A stretch of 64,000 bases of DNA, from assembly GCA_028687995.1 (NCBI GenBank), contig JAQTZA010000006.1, positions 94,486 through 158,485 of the forward strand, given 5' to 3'. The position numbers and the translations under genes were made by a program. Position 1 is the stretch's first letter, and each line of letters opens with the position of its first letter. Positions 34,089 to 43,185 of this stretch are shown piece after piece. Under the pieces are notes generated by a model, which saw only the letters and a list, made by a program, of their open reading frames with translations, searched no databases and was not told where the DNA came from. The DNA comes from Bacteroidales bacterium (lineage in GTDB: Bacteria > Bacteroidota > Bacteroidia > Bacteroidales > UBA7332).

Positions 34089-36845
34089 TTAACTTTTGAG
34101 GTAGCGCAGATCGTAAATAAATGAAATCATAAAATAGGGTTTTAAGACATTGTTTGTCGTATCTTCATAATAGTTTGCGGTCACATTTCTATTGATTGAT
34201 CTGTTTTGATGTAAAAGATCGTACGCCTGAATTTTAATTTCACCAGCGTCTTTTCTGAATAATTTTTTTCCTAAACTGGCGTTGAATAGAAAATAATTTT
34301 CGTTGTATCCGCTGCTCAACCCTGCATAGTTTTGCCAATTGATTTGACTACCAAGAGTAATGCCTCGATAAATTATCCAGTTGAATTTTGCTCCACCGGT
34401 CTGATTGAAGTATGAAGAACTGGAATAATCTGATGTTTTGCTCTTGGCTAGGTTTATCTTGGCGCTATATGATAATGTAAAATCAAGATTCGAGCTAATA
34501 TTACTGCTTAATATTCCCGTAGGTGACACAGTGTAGTTTTGCGTAATCTGTTTTGTTCCATTGTAAATGCCTGGTAGACGATTATATTCGAAATTTACAT
34601 TTGCATTGAAGTTACTTTGAAACAGATCAACTGGAAATCCATAAGTTAGCATCGATGAAATGTTCCAATAGCCATCAAGATTTATTGGTTTTGAGATTTG
34701 TTGTATTAATCCATTTTGGGCGGGTCGAGTGTAAACAGAGTCACCGATGTAGTTATGTTTATTCGAAATATTAAACATCGCAATAAAGGTTTGTCCAGTA
34801 AGACTTGAATGGGTATATCTGATATTCAGATTGTTGCTAATTTGTTCTTTGAGGTATGGATTTCCAGTGGTCAACATCATCGAATTAGAATTGTCGATTG
34901 CTGGTTGCAATTGTGAAACTGTAGGTGCCGATGTCATAGAAAAGAGACCGATGCGCATCGCACTGTAACGGCTTAGGGAGATGTCTGCCATAGCCATAGG
35001 TGATAGCGATACAAAACTATTCGAAGTCAAGTGATTATCTGGATAGTGTTGATTTCCATCTAAAAGAGAATATTGATAGTTTAAGCCAGCCATCAAATTT
35101 GCATTTTTTGTACTGAAGTGAAGACCTGACCCAAGACGATGTATTTGATAATTGTTAGAATAGATGTTTGATAAATCAGCATCCAGCAAATTGTACTCCG
35201 CTGTTGAGGGATTGTAATTCAGCCTTGTTTTTTCCGTTTTATTATATTGATTGCTGAGGCTGTAGTTTGCCATCAGTTGCACATTTTTGCTGATAGGCTC
35301 GGTATACATAGCATTAACTCCCCAGTTGCTCACTGATTTATAATTTTTTATTTGTTGATTCAGCTGCGTGATAAACCACGATGCGTTTCCGCTTGTTGAT
35401 TGAAACAAATAGTTCTTTTTGGTACTTGTAGCACCGCCGTTGAGGCCAAGCGAAAAAGTACGGCCCTTCTTTGAGAATTTATGACGATATAAAAGTAATC
35501 CGTTTAGATTATACCCGTTGCTAATACCAATGGTTGAAGCAGTTGTTTTTCTTAAGGAGTTGTTATCATGTAGATCGGCCGATTGATTTCCCGAGTAATT
35601 GCTGTTTTGTAAACTGATGCGTGGCATAAAGGTGAGCGAGTTTCGATCATCGATTTTGTAATCAAGTTTCATGTTGAATCGATGATTGTAGGTTCTACTC
35701 AACGATAGGCTGTTATCGATATAATTCCGACTTTGCTGAGCCGAATCAAAATAGTTTCGGTTGGTACTTGTTTGCGCATTATTTTCTGTCGAATTAAAAA
35801 AATATCCCGCAGTTACCTCAATTTTCTTCCCCCATAGATCTGAATAATTTGTTCCAATGGAGTTAATCTTGGATATTCCATTTAATTGTCCAATTAAGTT
35901 GTCGGTGATTCCACCTCCCGTAGGTGGAGGCATCATTCCACCAGAGCCTCCTACTGATAAGCGATTGCCACTGCTTATGATGCCTACAATATCTTCTTGC
36001 GAAAAATTTTGCAAATTGATGTTGTTGCTCATTCCCAGAAGAGTGATTCTGCGATTCCCATTAAACCAATTTAATGAGCCAGAGAGTTGATATCGATTGT
36101 CTGTACCATAACCAACCATCATTTTCCCAGTATATGAATTGTGCGATTTACGATTTGTCACAACATTAATAGTTTTGGTAGATTGCCCATCGTCGAACCC
36201 GGAGAATTCAGACTGTTCGCTTTTTTTGTCAAAAACCTGAATGGATGAAACTATCTCTGAAGGGATGTTCCGAAGTGCGGTCGTCACATCACCTTCAAAG
36301 AATTGCTTTCCATCCAACAATACCTTTTTTACCTCTTCGCCTTGAGCTTTCACGTTGCCGTTGTAAACTACTATGCCAGGCATTTTTGCGATCAAATCTT
36401 CGGTATTTCCCCCTTTTATCCCCTTAAATGCACTTGCATTATACTGCATCGTATCGCCTTTTTGAATGGAACGTGTAGCTCGACCCAAGGCATTTACTTC
36501 ACTTAAATTTACTGCTAACTCTTTGAGAGGTATCACTCCCAAATTCATTTTGTCTTGTACTACTAAAACATTTTTACTAAAACTTGAATAACCTATATAT
36601 GAAACTAACACCTTGTAATCTCCTATTTCTGGAAGTTTTAGATAAAACTTTCCTGAAGGATTCGTTGTCGAGAAGAATTTTCTACCGCTATCATCAACCT
36701 TGGTGAAACTGATAGTTGCACTAACTAGTCCGTTACCTGATGCATCGCTTACGATGCCGGAGATTGTACTGCCAGTTTGCTGTCCATTCATGATGAAGCA
36801 TGACGTTAAGCTAAAGCAAATAAAAAACAACCATCGACTCTTCAT
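34089..36845 (-). CDS. Outer-membrane beta-barrel receptor (TonB-receptor-like, OMP_b-brl_3 type)
   Basis: A 918-aa protein with a signal peptide (to about 22), a carboxypeptidase-regulatory-like domain (about 25-110, GIVSDASGNGLVSATISF), a plug-like region (about 130-225, with MPGIVVYNGNVKAQGEEVKKVLLDGKQFF) and a large C-terminal barrel. This arrangement matches Bacteroidetes barrel family proteins related to TonB receptors. A loop GGSGGMMPPPTGGG echoes the Gly/Met/Pro tail of the next gene. It heads a two-gene operon that is divergent from a LytS/LytTR system. Its start codon region carries one copy of an 11-base direct repeat. Confidence 0.85.
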   Translation of the reverse strand: MKSRWLFFICFSLTSCFIMNGQQTGSTISGIVSDASGNGLVSATISFTKVDDSGRKFFSTTNPSGKFYLKLPEIGDYKVLVSYIGYSSFSKNVLVVQDKMNLGVIPLKELAVNLSEVNALGRATRSIQKGDTMQYNASAFKGIKGGNTEDLIAKMPGIVVYNGNVKAQGEEVKKVLLDGKQFFEGDVTTALRNIPSEIVSSIQVFDKKSEQSEFSGFDDGQSTKTINVVTNRKSHNSYTGKMMVGYGTDNRYQLSGSLNWFNGNRRITLLGMSNNINLQNFSQEDIVGIISSGNRLSVGGSGGMMPPPTGGGITDNLIGQLNGISKINSIGTNYSDLWGKKIEVTAGYFFNSTENNAQTSTNRNYFDSAQQSRNYIDNSLSLSRTYNHRFNMKLDYKIDDRNSLTFMPRISLQNSNYSGNQSADLHDNNSLRKTTASTIGISNGYNLNGLLLYRHKFSKKGRTFSLGLNGGATSTKKNYLFQSTSGNASWFITQLNQQIKNYKSVSNWGVNAMYTEPISKNVQLMANYSLSNQYNKTEKTRLNYNPSTAEYNLLDADLSNIYSNNYQIHRLGSGLHFSTKNANLMAGLNYQYSLLDGNQHYPDNHLTSNSFVSLSPMAMADISLSRYSAMRIGLFSMTSAPTVSQLQPAIDNSNSMMLTTGNPYLKEQISNNLNIRYTHSSLTGQTFIAMFNISNKHNYIGDSVYTRPAQNGLIQQISKPINLDGYWNISSMLTYGFPVDLFQSNFNANVNFEYNRLPGIYNGTKQITQNYTVSPTGILSSNISSNLDFTLSYSAKINLAKSKTSDYSSSSYFNQTGGAKFNWIIYRGITLGSQINWQNYAGLSSGYNENYFLFNASLGKKLFRKDAGEIKIQAYDLLHQNRSINRNVTANYYEDTTNNVLKPYFMISFIYDLRYLKS

Positions 36846-36907
36846 TCGAAATTATAATCCTTTAATTCTCGATTCAAAGATCAGGTGAAAAGTTGTCATT
36901 CGAAATT
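36843..36907. repeat. Pair of 11-bp direct repeats at the receptor start
   Basis: CATTCGAAATT occurs at 36843-36853 (overlapping the minus-strand start codon) and again at 36897-36907, 54 bases apart. They lie in the shared intergenic region with the two-component system. Confidence 0.5.
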
Positions 36908-37085
36908 CTATTCAATAAACGATTCAATTCATTCAACCAAAGAGAATTCGTCTGTATTTGAGGCTGAAAAGAAGTTTATTGGAAAAAAATGCTCTTTTGT
37001 TGAGTTTATCTAGACTTTCGCTGAAAAGAAATAGTTTTAAAAGATAGAAATTTGTACTTTTAATTCTGCAATTGCCTAACGAATC

Positions 37086-37104
37086 ACGGTATGACCCGTA
37101 CCGT
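37086..37104. promoter_or_regulatory. Dyad in the divergent regulatory region
   Basis: ACGGTA and TACCGT are separated by seven bases, 34 bases before the ATG of the sensor kinase. It is a candidate operator for the adjacent LytTR regulator; binding is not shown by sequence alone. Confidence 0.45.
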
Positions 37105-37137
37105 CTGGCATTATCACTTCTGAAATAAAAGGTATTG

Positions 37138-38202
37138 ATGAAAAAAGTAAAATTTTCAAGATTATTGGAAGGTAAACTCGGCGAATTCTTTCTATGGTTT
37201 ATGATACTTGTTATGCTAACTGCAAACAATGCACGGTTTAGTATTAAGGTGTCCATTATTCTTGCATTTGTGAGCCTTGGAGGGATGCTAAGTATTTCAA
37301 TCTTGAATAGAGCTATTTTAATTCCTCGGTTATTAGATAAGAACCGTAATCAGTTTTTCTACTTTGCATCATTTGTTTCGATTGTGATATTGTCTTTTCT
37401 ATTCTCGATAATTGATTTACAAATTGTGAGACAATTGATTCCTATGCAGCCTCTTCCAAAAATGACTTTGCCACCTCCACCTGAAGGGTTCAATCTTATC
37501 CCGTTTTTCAGAATAGGATTTCTAATTGTCGGATCTTTTTTAGTGACAATGATGTTGTATATGGCTGCGAAAGCGAAAGTGCATGAGAATAGAACCCAAG
37601 AATTGCAAAATGAAAAAAGCGGAATGGAATTAAAATTTCTAAAGTCGCAAATCAATCCTCATTTCTTATTCAATGCGCTAAACAACATCTATTCGATGAT
37701 ATATACTGGCGACAAAAAAGCAGCGTCTTCTGTATTGAAGTTGTCTGATTTGCTGCGTTATGTGACTGACGATTGTCAATCGGAAACCATTTCAGTCGAA
37801 AAAGAGGTGCTATATATTGAAAATTATATTGATTTTCAGCAAATTAGAATGGAAAATCGGATGAATGTCACATTTGAGAAAAATATTGCAAATTCTCGAC
37901 AAATGATTCCACCCATGCTACTACAGCCTTTTGTTGAAAATTGCTTCAAGCACAGTCGCATAGAAAATAATTCACATGCATATATTAGTATCGCGCTCAA
38001 AGTAGATAACCATCAGCTGATTTTCATCGTTGAAAATTCTAAACCAGATCAGAAGATAAAGACAACAGATATCAAGCGTAATGGAATTGGGATAGAAAAT
38101 GTAAAAAAACGGCTTAGCTTGCTCTTCCCCGAAAAACATTCCATCGAAACTATAGATAAATCCGATAAATTTACTGTAATTTTAAAGCTCGAAATTGATT
38201 AA
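37138..38202 (+). CDS. LytS/YehU-type sensor histidine kinase
   Basis: A 354-aa kinase of the His_kinase (PF06580) family. Four hydrophobic segments lie at about 15-32, 38-55, 75-95 and 120-140, with a Pro-rich outer loop PMQPLPKMTLPPPP between the third and fourth. The cytoplasmic part has the phospho-acceptor motif SQINPHFLFNALNNI and the ATPase N-box PPMLLQPFVENCFKHS with NGIGIENVKKRL. The ORF track begins at a TTG; ATG 37138 is preferred. The regulator follows 65 bases later. It is divergent from the barrel receptor operon, the likely target. Confidence 0.9.
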   Translation: MKKVKFSRLLEGKLGEFFLWFMILVMLTANNARFSIKVSIILAFVSLGGMLSISILNRAILIPRLLDKNRNQFFYFASFVSIVILSFLFSIIDLQIVRQLIPMQPLPKMTLPPPPEGFNLIPFFRIGFLIVGSFLVTMMLYMAAKAKVHENRTQELQNEKSGMELKFLKSQINPHFLFNALNNIYSMIYTGDKKAASSVLKLSDLLRYVTDDCQSETISVEKEVLYIENYIDFQQIRMENRMNVTFEKNIANSRQMIPPMLLQPFVENCFKHSRIENNSHAYISIALKVDNHQLIFIVENSKPDQKIKTTDIKRNGIGIENVKKRLSLLFPEKHSIETIDKSDKFTVILKLEID

Positions 38203-38267
38203 TGAGTATTAGAAATTTTATTTCAAAAGTATGTTATTTCTAATGCAAACACCTAAAATTTTGGTTG

Positions 38268-39011
38268 ATGAGTGCCGAGTCTTATAAAACATTAATTATT
38301 GATGATGAACATTTGGCACGCAAATTATTGAGCGAGTATGTGCAAAAAATACCCGCTTTATCATTAATTGGCACTTGTTCCAATGCATTCGAAGCACTTC
38401 AAGTTATGCAAACGCAAAAAGTGGATATTATTTTTTCAGATATCCAAATGCCTGATTTGACTGGATTGGAGCTGATGCGCATGCTTAAAGAGAAACCATC
38501 AGTTATTTTTACTACGGCTTATTCTGAACATGCTCTTGAAAGTTACGAGCTCGAAGCTGTCGATTATTTGCTGAAACCGATTGCTTTTCCTCGATTTTAT
38601 CAAGCTGCAAATAAGGCCATTGAACGAATTCGCTTAGGACGAATGGCTGAACAACCCCCAATAGCCATCGGTAAGGAGGCAAATATCGAGAGCCAAGCTA
38701 CAAAAGGATACTTGATGGTGAAAGCAGACCATAAAGTTTATCGAATTAATCTTCTCGAACTTCTTTTCGTTGAAGGACAGGGCGAATATGTCACATTTCA
38801 CCTTCAATCCAGAAGAATTACAGCCTATTATTCACTCAAAAAATTGGAAGAAGAATTGCCTGAAACACAATTTGTGAGAATCCATAAATCGTTTATTGTC
38901 GCGCTCAATGCAATCGAATCTCTGGAGGGCAATATGGTCATTATTGCAAATCAAAAGATTGGCATCGGTAAGATGTACAAAGAGACTTTAATGAAGTTGC
39001 TGAATAACTAA
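38268..39011 (+). CDS. LytTR-family response regulator
   Basis: A 247-aa regulator with a receiver domain (IIDDEHLARKLL; phospho-acceptor Asp in FSDIQMPDLTG; Lys in LLKPIAFPRF) and a C-terminal LytTR DNA-binding domain (about 145-245, with FVEGQGEYVTFHL, YSLKKLEEELP and FVRIHKSFIVALNAIESLEG). ATG 38268 is chosen over the TTG at 38265. It pairs with the LytS-type kinase just upstream. LytTR proteins usually bind direct repeats near their target promoters; the divergent intergenic region is the obvious place to look. Confidence 0.92.
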   Translation: MSAESYKTLIIDDEHLARKLLSEYVQKIPALSLIGTCSNAFEALQVMQTQKVDIIFSDIQMPDLTGLELMRMLKEKPSVIFTTAYSEHALESYELEAVDYLLKPIAFPRFYQAANKAIERIRLGRMAEQPPIAIGKEANIESQATKGYLMVKADHKVYRINLLELLFVEGQGEYVTFHLQSRRITAYYSLKKLEEELPETQFVRIHKSFIVALNAIESLEGNMVIIANQKIGIGKMYKETLMKLLNN

Positions 39012-39322
39012 TAGTTTTATGAATGAAATTTTTGAAAAACTTTCTTTTCTCTATAAATGATTGAAATAGAAAATTAAGCCGTTCATTAGCAAGTATAATT
39101 TGTTTTTATCTCTCTTAGATTTTGTTTTACGTTAAAATGCATTGACTTGCAAACATGCAGATTGAATTCTTCATGTTTGTTAAATTACAATTAGACTGAC
39201 CCATTTACATTCCATAACAATCCTCAAAAATATTTCCTAATTAAAAGCAGAAACTATTTCGACTGTCGTTCAAAATTTGTAATTTTGCAGTTCTTGAATA
39301 TCAACTCAAAACTCCTATATAA
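39012..39322. other. Intergenic region between the LytTR regulator and purC
   Basis: This 311-base AT-rich stretch has no credible gene. It contains an inverted repeat CAAACATG / CATGTTTG (39150-39179, 14-base loop), which may end the regulator transcript though no T run follows. The purC promoter lies at its right end. Confidence 0.55.
39257..39287 (+). promoter_or_regulatory. Promoter of purC
   Basis: TTTC (39257-39260, three of four bases of -33) and TAATTTTG (39280-39287) with a 19-base spacer. Confidence 0.55.
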
Positions 39323-40270
39323 ATGAAGAGCGCTTTAGTGAAAACAGACTTCGATTTTCCCGGACAAAAAAGTGTATATCACGGAAAAGTTAGGGATGTC
39401 TATAATATAAATGACGATTTGTTGGTGATGATTGTGACTGATCGTATCTCAGCATTTGATGTCGTTTTACCAAAGGGAATTCCTTACAAAGGACAAATGT
39501 TGAATCAGATAGCAGCCAAGTTTCTGGATGCAACGACCGATATTGTTCCCAATTGGAAATTGGCAACGCCCGACCCAATGGTCACTGTGGGTGTGCAATG
39601 CCAATCTTTCCCTGTAGAAATGATTGTTCGTGGGTACCTTTGTGGAAGCGCTTGGCGAACCTACAAAAGCGGTGTGCGCGAAATCTGTGGCGTGAAAATC
39701 CCAGATGGAATGCGTGAAAATCAACGCTTCCCACAACCCATTATCACGCCTACTACCAAAGCGGAGCATGGTTTCCACGACGAAGATATCTCGAAAGAGG
39801 AGATACTTGCCCAAGGATTAGTTTCTGCTGAAGATTATGCTCTGCTCGAAAAATATACGTTAGCCGTTTTCAATCGTGGAACTGAAATGGCTGCTCAACG
39901 TGGTCTTATATTAGTTGATACCAAATACGAATTTGGCAAACATGACGATAAAATCTATCTGATTGATGAAATTCATACCCCAGATTCTTCTCGTTACTTC
40001 TATGCAGAAGGCTATCAGGAACGATTCGAAAAGGGCGAGGCGCAAAAGCAACTTTCGAAAGAATTCGTTCGCGAATGGTTAATGGAAAACGGATTTCAAG
40101 GAAAAGAGGGGCAAGCTGTTCCCGAAATGACAGACGAAATTGTGGCTGGAATCAGTGAACGCTACATCGAGCTTTTCGAAAATATTGTAGGTGAAAAATT
40201 CGTAAAAGCCGATAACGAAGATATTATTTCACGTATCGAAAACAATGTAATTGCTTACCTAACCAAATAA
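39323..40270 (+). CDS. purC: SAICAR synthase
   Basis: A 315-aa phosphoribosylaminoimidazole-succinocarboxamide synthase, which joins aspartate to CAIR using ATP in purine synthesis. Conserved parts include [42 protein letters not shown] and [13 protein letters not shown]. The length is that of the larger bacterial/yeast-like type common in Bacteroidetes rather than the ~240-aa E. coli form. It has its own promoter; aroE follows 53 bases later and may be read through. Confidence 0.96.
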   Translation: MKSALVKTDFDFPGQKSVYHGKVRDVYNINDDLLVMIVTDRISAFDVVLPKGIPYKGQMLNQIAAKFLDATTDIVPNWKLATPDPMVTVGVQCQSFPVEMIVRGYLCGSAWRTYKSGVREICGVKIPDGMRENQRFPQPIITPTTKAEHGFHDEDISKEEILAQGLVSAEDYALLEKYTLAVFNRGTEMAAQRGLILVDTKYEFGKHDDKIYLIDEIHTPDSSRYFYAEGYQERFEKGEAQKQLSKEFVREWLMENGFQGKEGQAVPEMTDEIVAGISERYIELFENIVGEKFVKADNEDIISRIENNVIAYLTK

Positions 40271-40295
40271 TAACTTCTCAATTGTACGTTGAATT

Positions 40296-40320
40296 AATTT
40301 GACTTGCAACTTACGACTTT
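40296..40320. repeat. Heptad-like repeats before aroE
   Basis: ACTTGCA, ACTTACG and ACTTTTT occur in 7-base register just before the aroE start. They resemble ACTTACG repeats after aroE and ATTACGA repeats after guaB. Confidence 0.45.
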
Positions 40321-40323
40321 TTT

Positions 40324-41064
40324 ATGCAAAAATACGGCCTCGTTGGTTATCCATTATCTCACTCTTTTTCAAAAGGTTTTTTTAATCAAAAATTTGTTGC
40401 TGAAAAGATTGAAGCGAGTTATCTCAATTTTGAGATAGCTTCATTGCGCGATTTTCATAGCATAATTGATAGCAACCCAGAGTTAAATGGTTTGAACGTT
40501 ACTATTCCATATAAAGAGCAAATCATTCCGTATTTGGATGAATTGGATGAGACTGCCAAAGAAGTAGGTGCTGTAAATGTTATTAAATTCTTTCGAACTC
40601 GTCAAGGGTTGAAGCTTAGAGGGTACAACTCTGATATTATTGGATTCTCAAAATCTATATCAGAATATATTCTTCCTCACCACAAAAAAGCGTTAATACT
40701 CGGTACAGGAGGAGCGTCGAAAGCAGTCGCTTATGCACTCGCAAAACTGGGTATTGAATATCGTTTTGTTTCGCGTATTCCGCTTTGGGGTCAATTTAGC
40801 TATGCCGATTTAAGCGCTGATATACTCGAAGACTTTACCGTGATTGTGAATACTACTCCCTTGGGTATGTATCCCAAGGTTGAGGAGTGTCCAGATATTC
40901 CTTATGGATTTTTAACAAATCGCCATTTGGTTTATGATCTGCTTTATAATCCCAACGAAACCAAGTTTATGAAGCTTGCACAGGCACATGGAGCTGTCGT
41001 CACAAATGGTCTTCAAATGCTTCTTCTTCAGGCTTTTGCCTCTTGGGATATTTGGAATGAGTAG
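40324..41064 (+). CDS. aroE: Shikimate dehydrogenase
   Basis: A 246-aa NADPH-dependent enzyme reducing 3-dehydroshikimate to shikimate. The substrate domain has GYPLSHSFSKGFFN and NVTIPYKEQI (catalytic Lys); the NADP-binding domain has GTGGASKAVAYAL. The NTTPLGMYP segment and the C-terminal GLQMLLLQAF also match. It is slightly shorter than the E. coli enzyme (272 aa), typical of Bacteroidetes. It lies between purC and fumarase on the same strand. Confidence 0.95.
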   Translation: MQKYGLVGYPLSHSFSKGFFNQKFVAEKIEASYLNFEIASLRDFHSIIDSNPELNGLNVTIPYKEQIIPYLDELDETAKEVGAVNVIKFFRTRQGLKLRGYNSDIIGFSKSISEYILPHHKKALILGTGGASKAVAYALAKLGIEYRFVSRIPLWGQFSYADLSADILEDFTVIVNTTPLGMYPKVEECPDIPYGFLTNRHLVYDLLYNPNETKFMKLAQAHGAVVTNGLQMLLLQAFASWDIWNE

Positions 41065-41099
41065 AGTAACCTATTTTATCTGATTTGACATTCCAATCT

Positions 41100-41120
41100 C
41101 ACTTACGACTTACGACTAAT
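41100..41120. repeat. Heptad repeat between aroE and fumarase
   Basis: ACTTACG occurs twice in tandem followed by ACTAATT, 13-33 bases before the fumarase ATG. Confidence 0.6.
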
Positions 41121-41131
41121 TTAACCATATT

Positions 41132-42769
41132 ATGCCAACTCCATTTCATTATCAAGAGCCATTCCCAATGGGGAAAGAGAGTACTGAGTACTATTTATTG
41201 ACCAAAGATTATGTCTCTGTTTCTCAATTTGAAGGAAAAGATATCCTCAAAGTTGAATCGGAAGGATTGACCAAATTGGCAAATGCAGCCATGCGGGATG
41301 TCTCGTTTTTGCTGCGTCCAGAACACCAACAACAAGTTGCCAATATTCTTAACGATACGGATGCAAGTGAAAATGACAAATTTGTCGCTTTGACGATGCT
41401 TCGTAATGCTGAAGTGGCAGCTAAAGGAATTTTGCCATTCTGTCAGGATACTGGCACGGCTATTATCGTAGGGAAGAAGGGGCAACAAGTTTTTACTGAT
41501 GGTTGTGATGAAGAGGCTTTGTCCTTGGGCGTTTATAAAACGTATACCGAAGAGAATTTGCGCTATTCTCAAAACGCGCCACTTGATATGTATAAAGAGG
41601 TAAACACGGGTTGTAATTTACCCGCTCAGATTGATTTATACGCTACACAAGGCGCTGAATACAAGTTTCTGTTGATGGCAAAAGGTGGTGGATCTGCCAA
41701 TAAAACATACCTTTATCAAGAAACAAAAGCATTGCTTAACCCTGATTCGTTGGTGAAATTTATGGTTGAGAAAATGAAATCGTTGGGTACCGCGGCTTGT
41801 CCTCCATATCACATCGCATTTGTGATTGGTGGTACTTCTGCCGAAACATGCCTTAAGACGGTGAAGTTGGCATCTGCTAAATATTACGATAATTTACCTA
41901 ATATTGGTAATGAAGGTGGACAAGCATTTCGCGATGTGGAATTGGAAAAAGAAGTTCTGATTGCAGCGCAAGGTTTAGGACTTGGTGCTCAATTTGGAGG
42001 AAAATATTTTGCTCACGATATTCGTATCATTCGCTTGCCACGTCACGGAGCATCTTGTCCTGTCGGGATGGGAGTCTCTTGTTCTGCTGATCGAAACATC
42101 AAGGCGAAAATAAACAAAGACGGAATTTGGGTAGAGAAGATGGAAGACAACCCTGGTCGTTTTATTCCTGAAGAGTTACGCAAAGAGGGAGAAGGAGAAG
42201 CGGTAAAAATTGACCTCAATCGTCCGATGAGTGATATTTTGACAGAGTTGTCGAAACATCCTGTGGCAACACGTCTTTCTCTCGATGGCACAATTATTGT
42301 GGGTCGTGATATTGCACACGCAAAACTAAAAGAACGCATCGACGCTGGACAAGGCATACCAGAATATTTGAAAAATCATCCAATCTATTATGCAGGTCCT
42401 GCTAAAACTCCCGAAGGTATGCCTTCAGGTTCTTTTGGACCGACAACTGCCGGTCGAATGGATTCGTATGTTGATTTGCTTCAGTCGCACGGTGGTAGCA
42501 TGATTATGATTGCAAAAGGAAACCGTACCAAACAAGTGACCGATGCTTGTCAAAAGTGGGGTGGATTCTATTTGGGAAGTATTGGCGGTCCAGCTGCTAT
42601 TTTAGCTCAAAATAATATCACGAAAGTAGAATGTCTCGAATATCCTGAATTAGGCATGGAGGCAATTTGGAAAATAGAAGTGACCGATTTCCCAGCATTT
42701 ATTTTGGTGGATAATAAAGGAAATGACTTTTTCGAACAGATAAAACCTTCTGCAGTTTGCGCGAAATAA
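41132..42769 (+). CDS. fumB: Class I fumarate hydratase (iron-sulfur)
   Basis: A 545-aa class I fumarase interconverting fumarate and malate with an oxygen-sensitive [4Fe-4S] cluster. The N-terminal domain has the cluster Cys in [29 protein letters not shown] and [15 protein letters not shown]; the beta domain carries [30 protein letters not shown]. Full length. The gene fits the fumarate-respiring or fermentative life of many Bacteroidales. The symbol fumA would be equally valid. Confidence 0.95.
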   Translation: MPTPFHYQEPFPMGKESTEYYLLTKDYVSVSQFEGKDILKVESEGLTKLANAAMRDVSFLLRPEHQQQVANILNDTDASENDKFVALTMLRNAEVAAKGILPFCQDTGTAIIVGKKGQQVFTDGCDEEALSLGVYKTYTEENLRYSQNAPLDMYKEVNTGCNLPAQIDLYATQGAEYKFLLMAKGGGSANKTYLYQETKALLNPDSLVKFMVEKMKSLGTAACPPYHIAFVIGGTSAETCLKTVKLASAKYYDNLPNIGNEGGQAFRDVELEKEVLIAAQGLGLGAQFGGKYFAHDIRIIRLPRHGASCPVGMGVSCSADRNIKAKINKDGIWVEKMEDNPGRFIPEELRKEGEGEAVKIDLNRPMSDILTELSKHPVATRLSLDGTIIVGRDIAHAKLKERIDAGQGIPEYLKNHPIYYAGPAKTPEGMPSGSFGPTTAGRMDSYVDLLQSHGGSMIMIAKGNRTKQVTDACQKWGGFYLGSIGGPAAILAQNNITKVECLEYPELGMEAIWKIEVTDFPAFILVDNKGNDFFEQIKPSAVCAK

Positions 42770-42854
42770 TGCTATTTTCAGCTGATTTCTAGTAAGTTTG
42801 AAAGGACGAATTCTTAAATTACAAAAAAATAAACAAAGATTATTGGCAGAAAAG

Positions 42855-42884
42855 TTTGGGATTAGAAAAAAATACCTAATTTTG
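42855..42884 (+). promoter_or_regulatory. Promoter of rpsU-xerC-hpf
   Basis: TTTG (42855-42858) and TAATTTTG (42877-42884) with an 18-base spacer, both perfect matches, 35 bases before rpsU. Confidence 0.65.
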
Positions 42885-42918
42885 CGCCTCTTAAAAAGAA
42901 CGAATTAAAATAGATATT

Positions 42919-43110
42919 ATGATTGTTGTACCAGTAAAAGAAGGCGAAAACATCGAGAGAGCCTTGAAGAAATTCAAACGTAAATTCGAAAAAACAGGTG
43001 TAGTAAAAGAGTTGAGAAGACGTCAAGCCTTCAATAAACCTTCTGTTGTGAACAGACAAAACAAGCTTCGTGCTGTTTACGTTCAAGGACTTCAATTGAA
43101 CGAAGAATAA
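42919..43110 (+). CDS. rpsU: 30S ribosomal protein S21
   Basis: A 63-aa basic protein with MIVVPVKEGENIERALKKFKRKFEKTGV and RRRQAFNKPSV, the S21 pattern. S21 helps initiation on the 30S subunit. It is the promoter-proximal gene of an rpsU-xerC-hpf cluster leading to the tRNA-tuf block, an order common in Bacteroidetes. Confidence 0.95.
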   Translation: MIVVPVKEGENIERALKKFKRKFEKTGVVKELRRRQAFNKPSVVNRQNKLRAVYVQGLQLNEE

Positions 43111-43185
43111 ATAACAGATTTTATTTGCTTTTTTGGTTTCAATAGCTTATTTTCGTTGAATAGTATTTGATGAGAACGAAAATAG

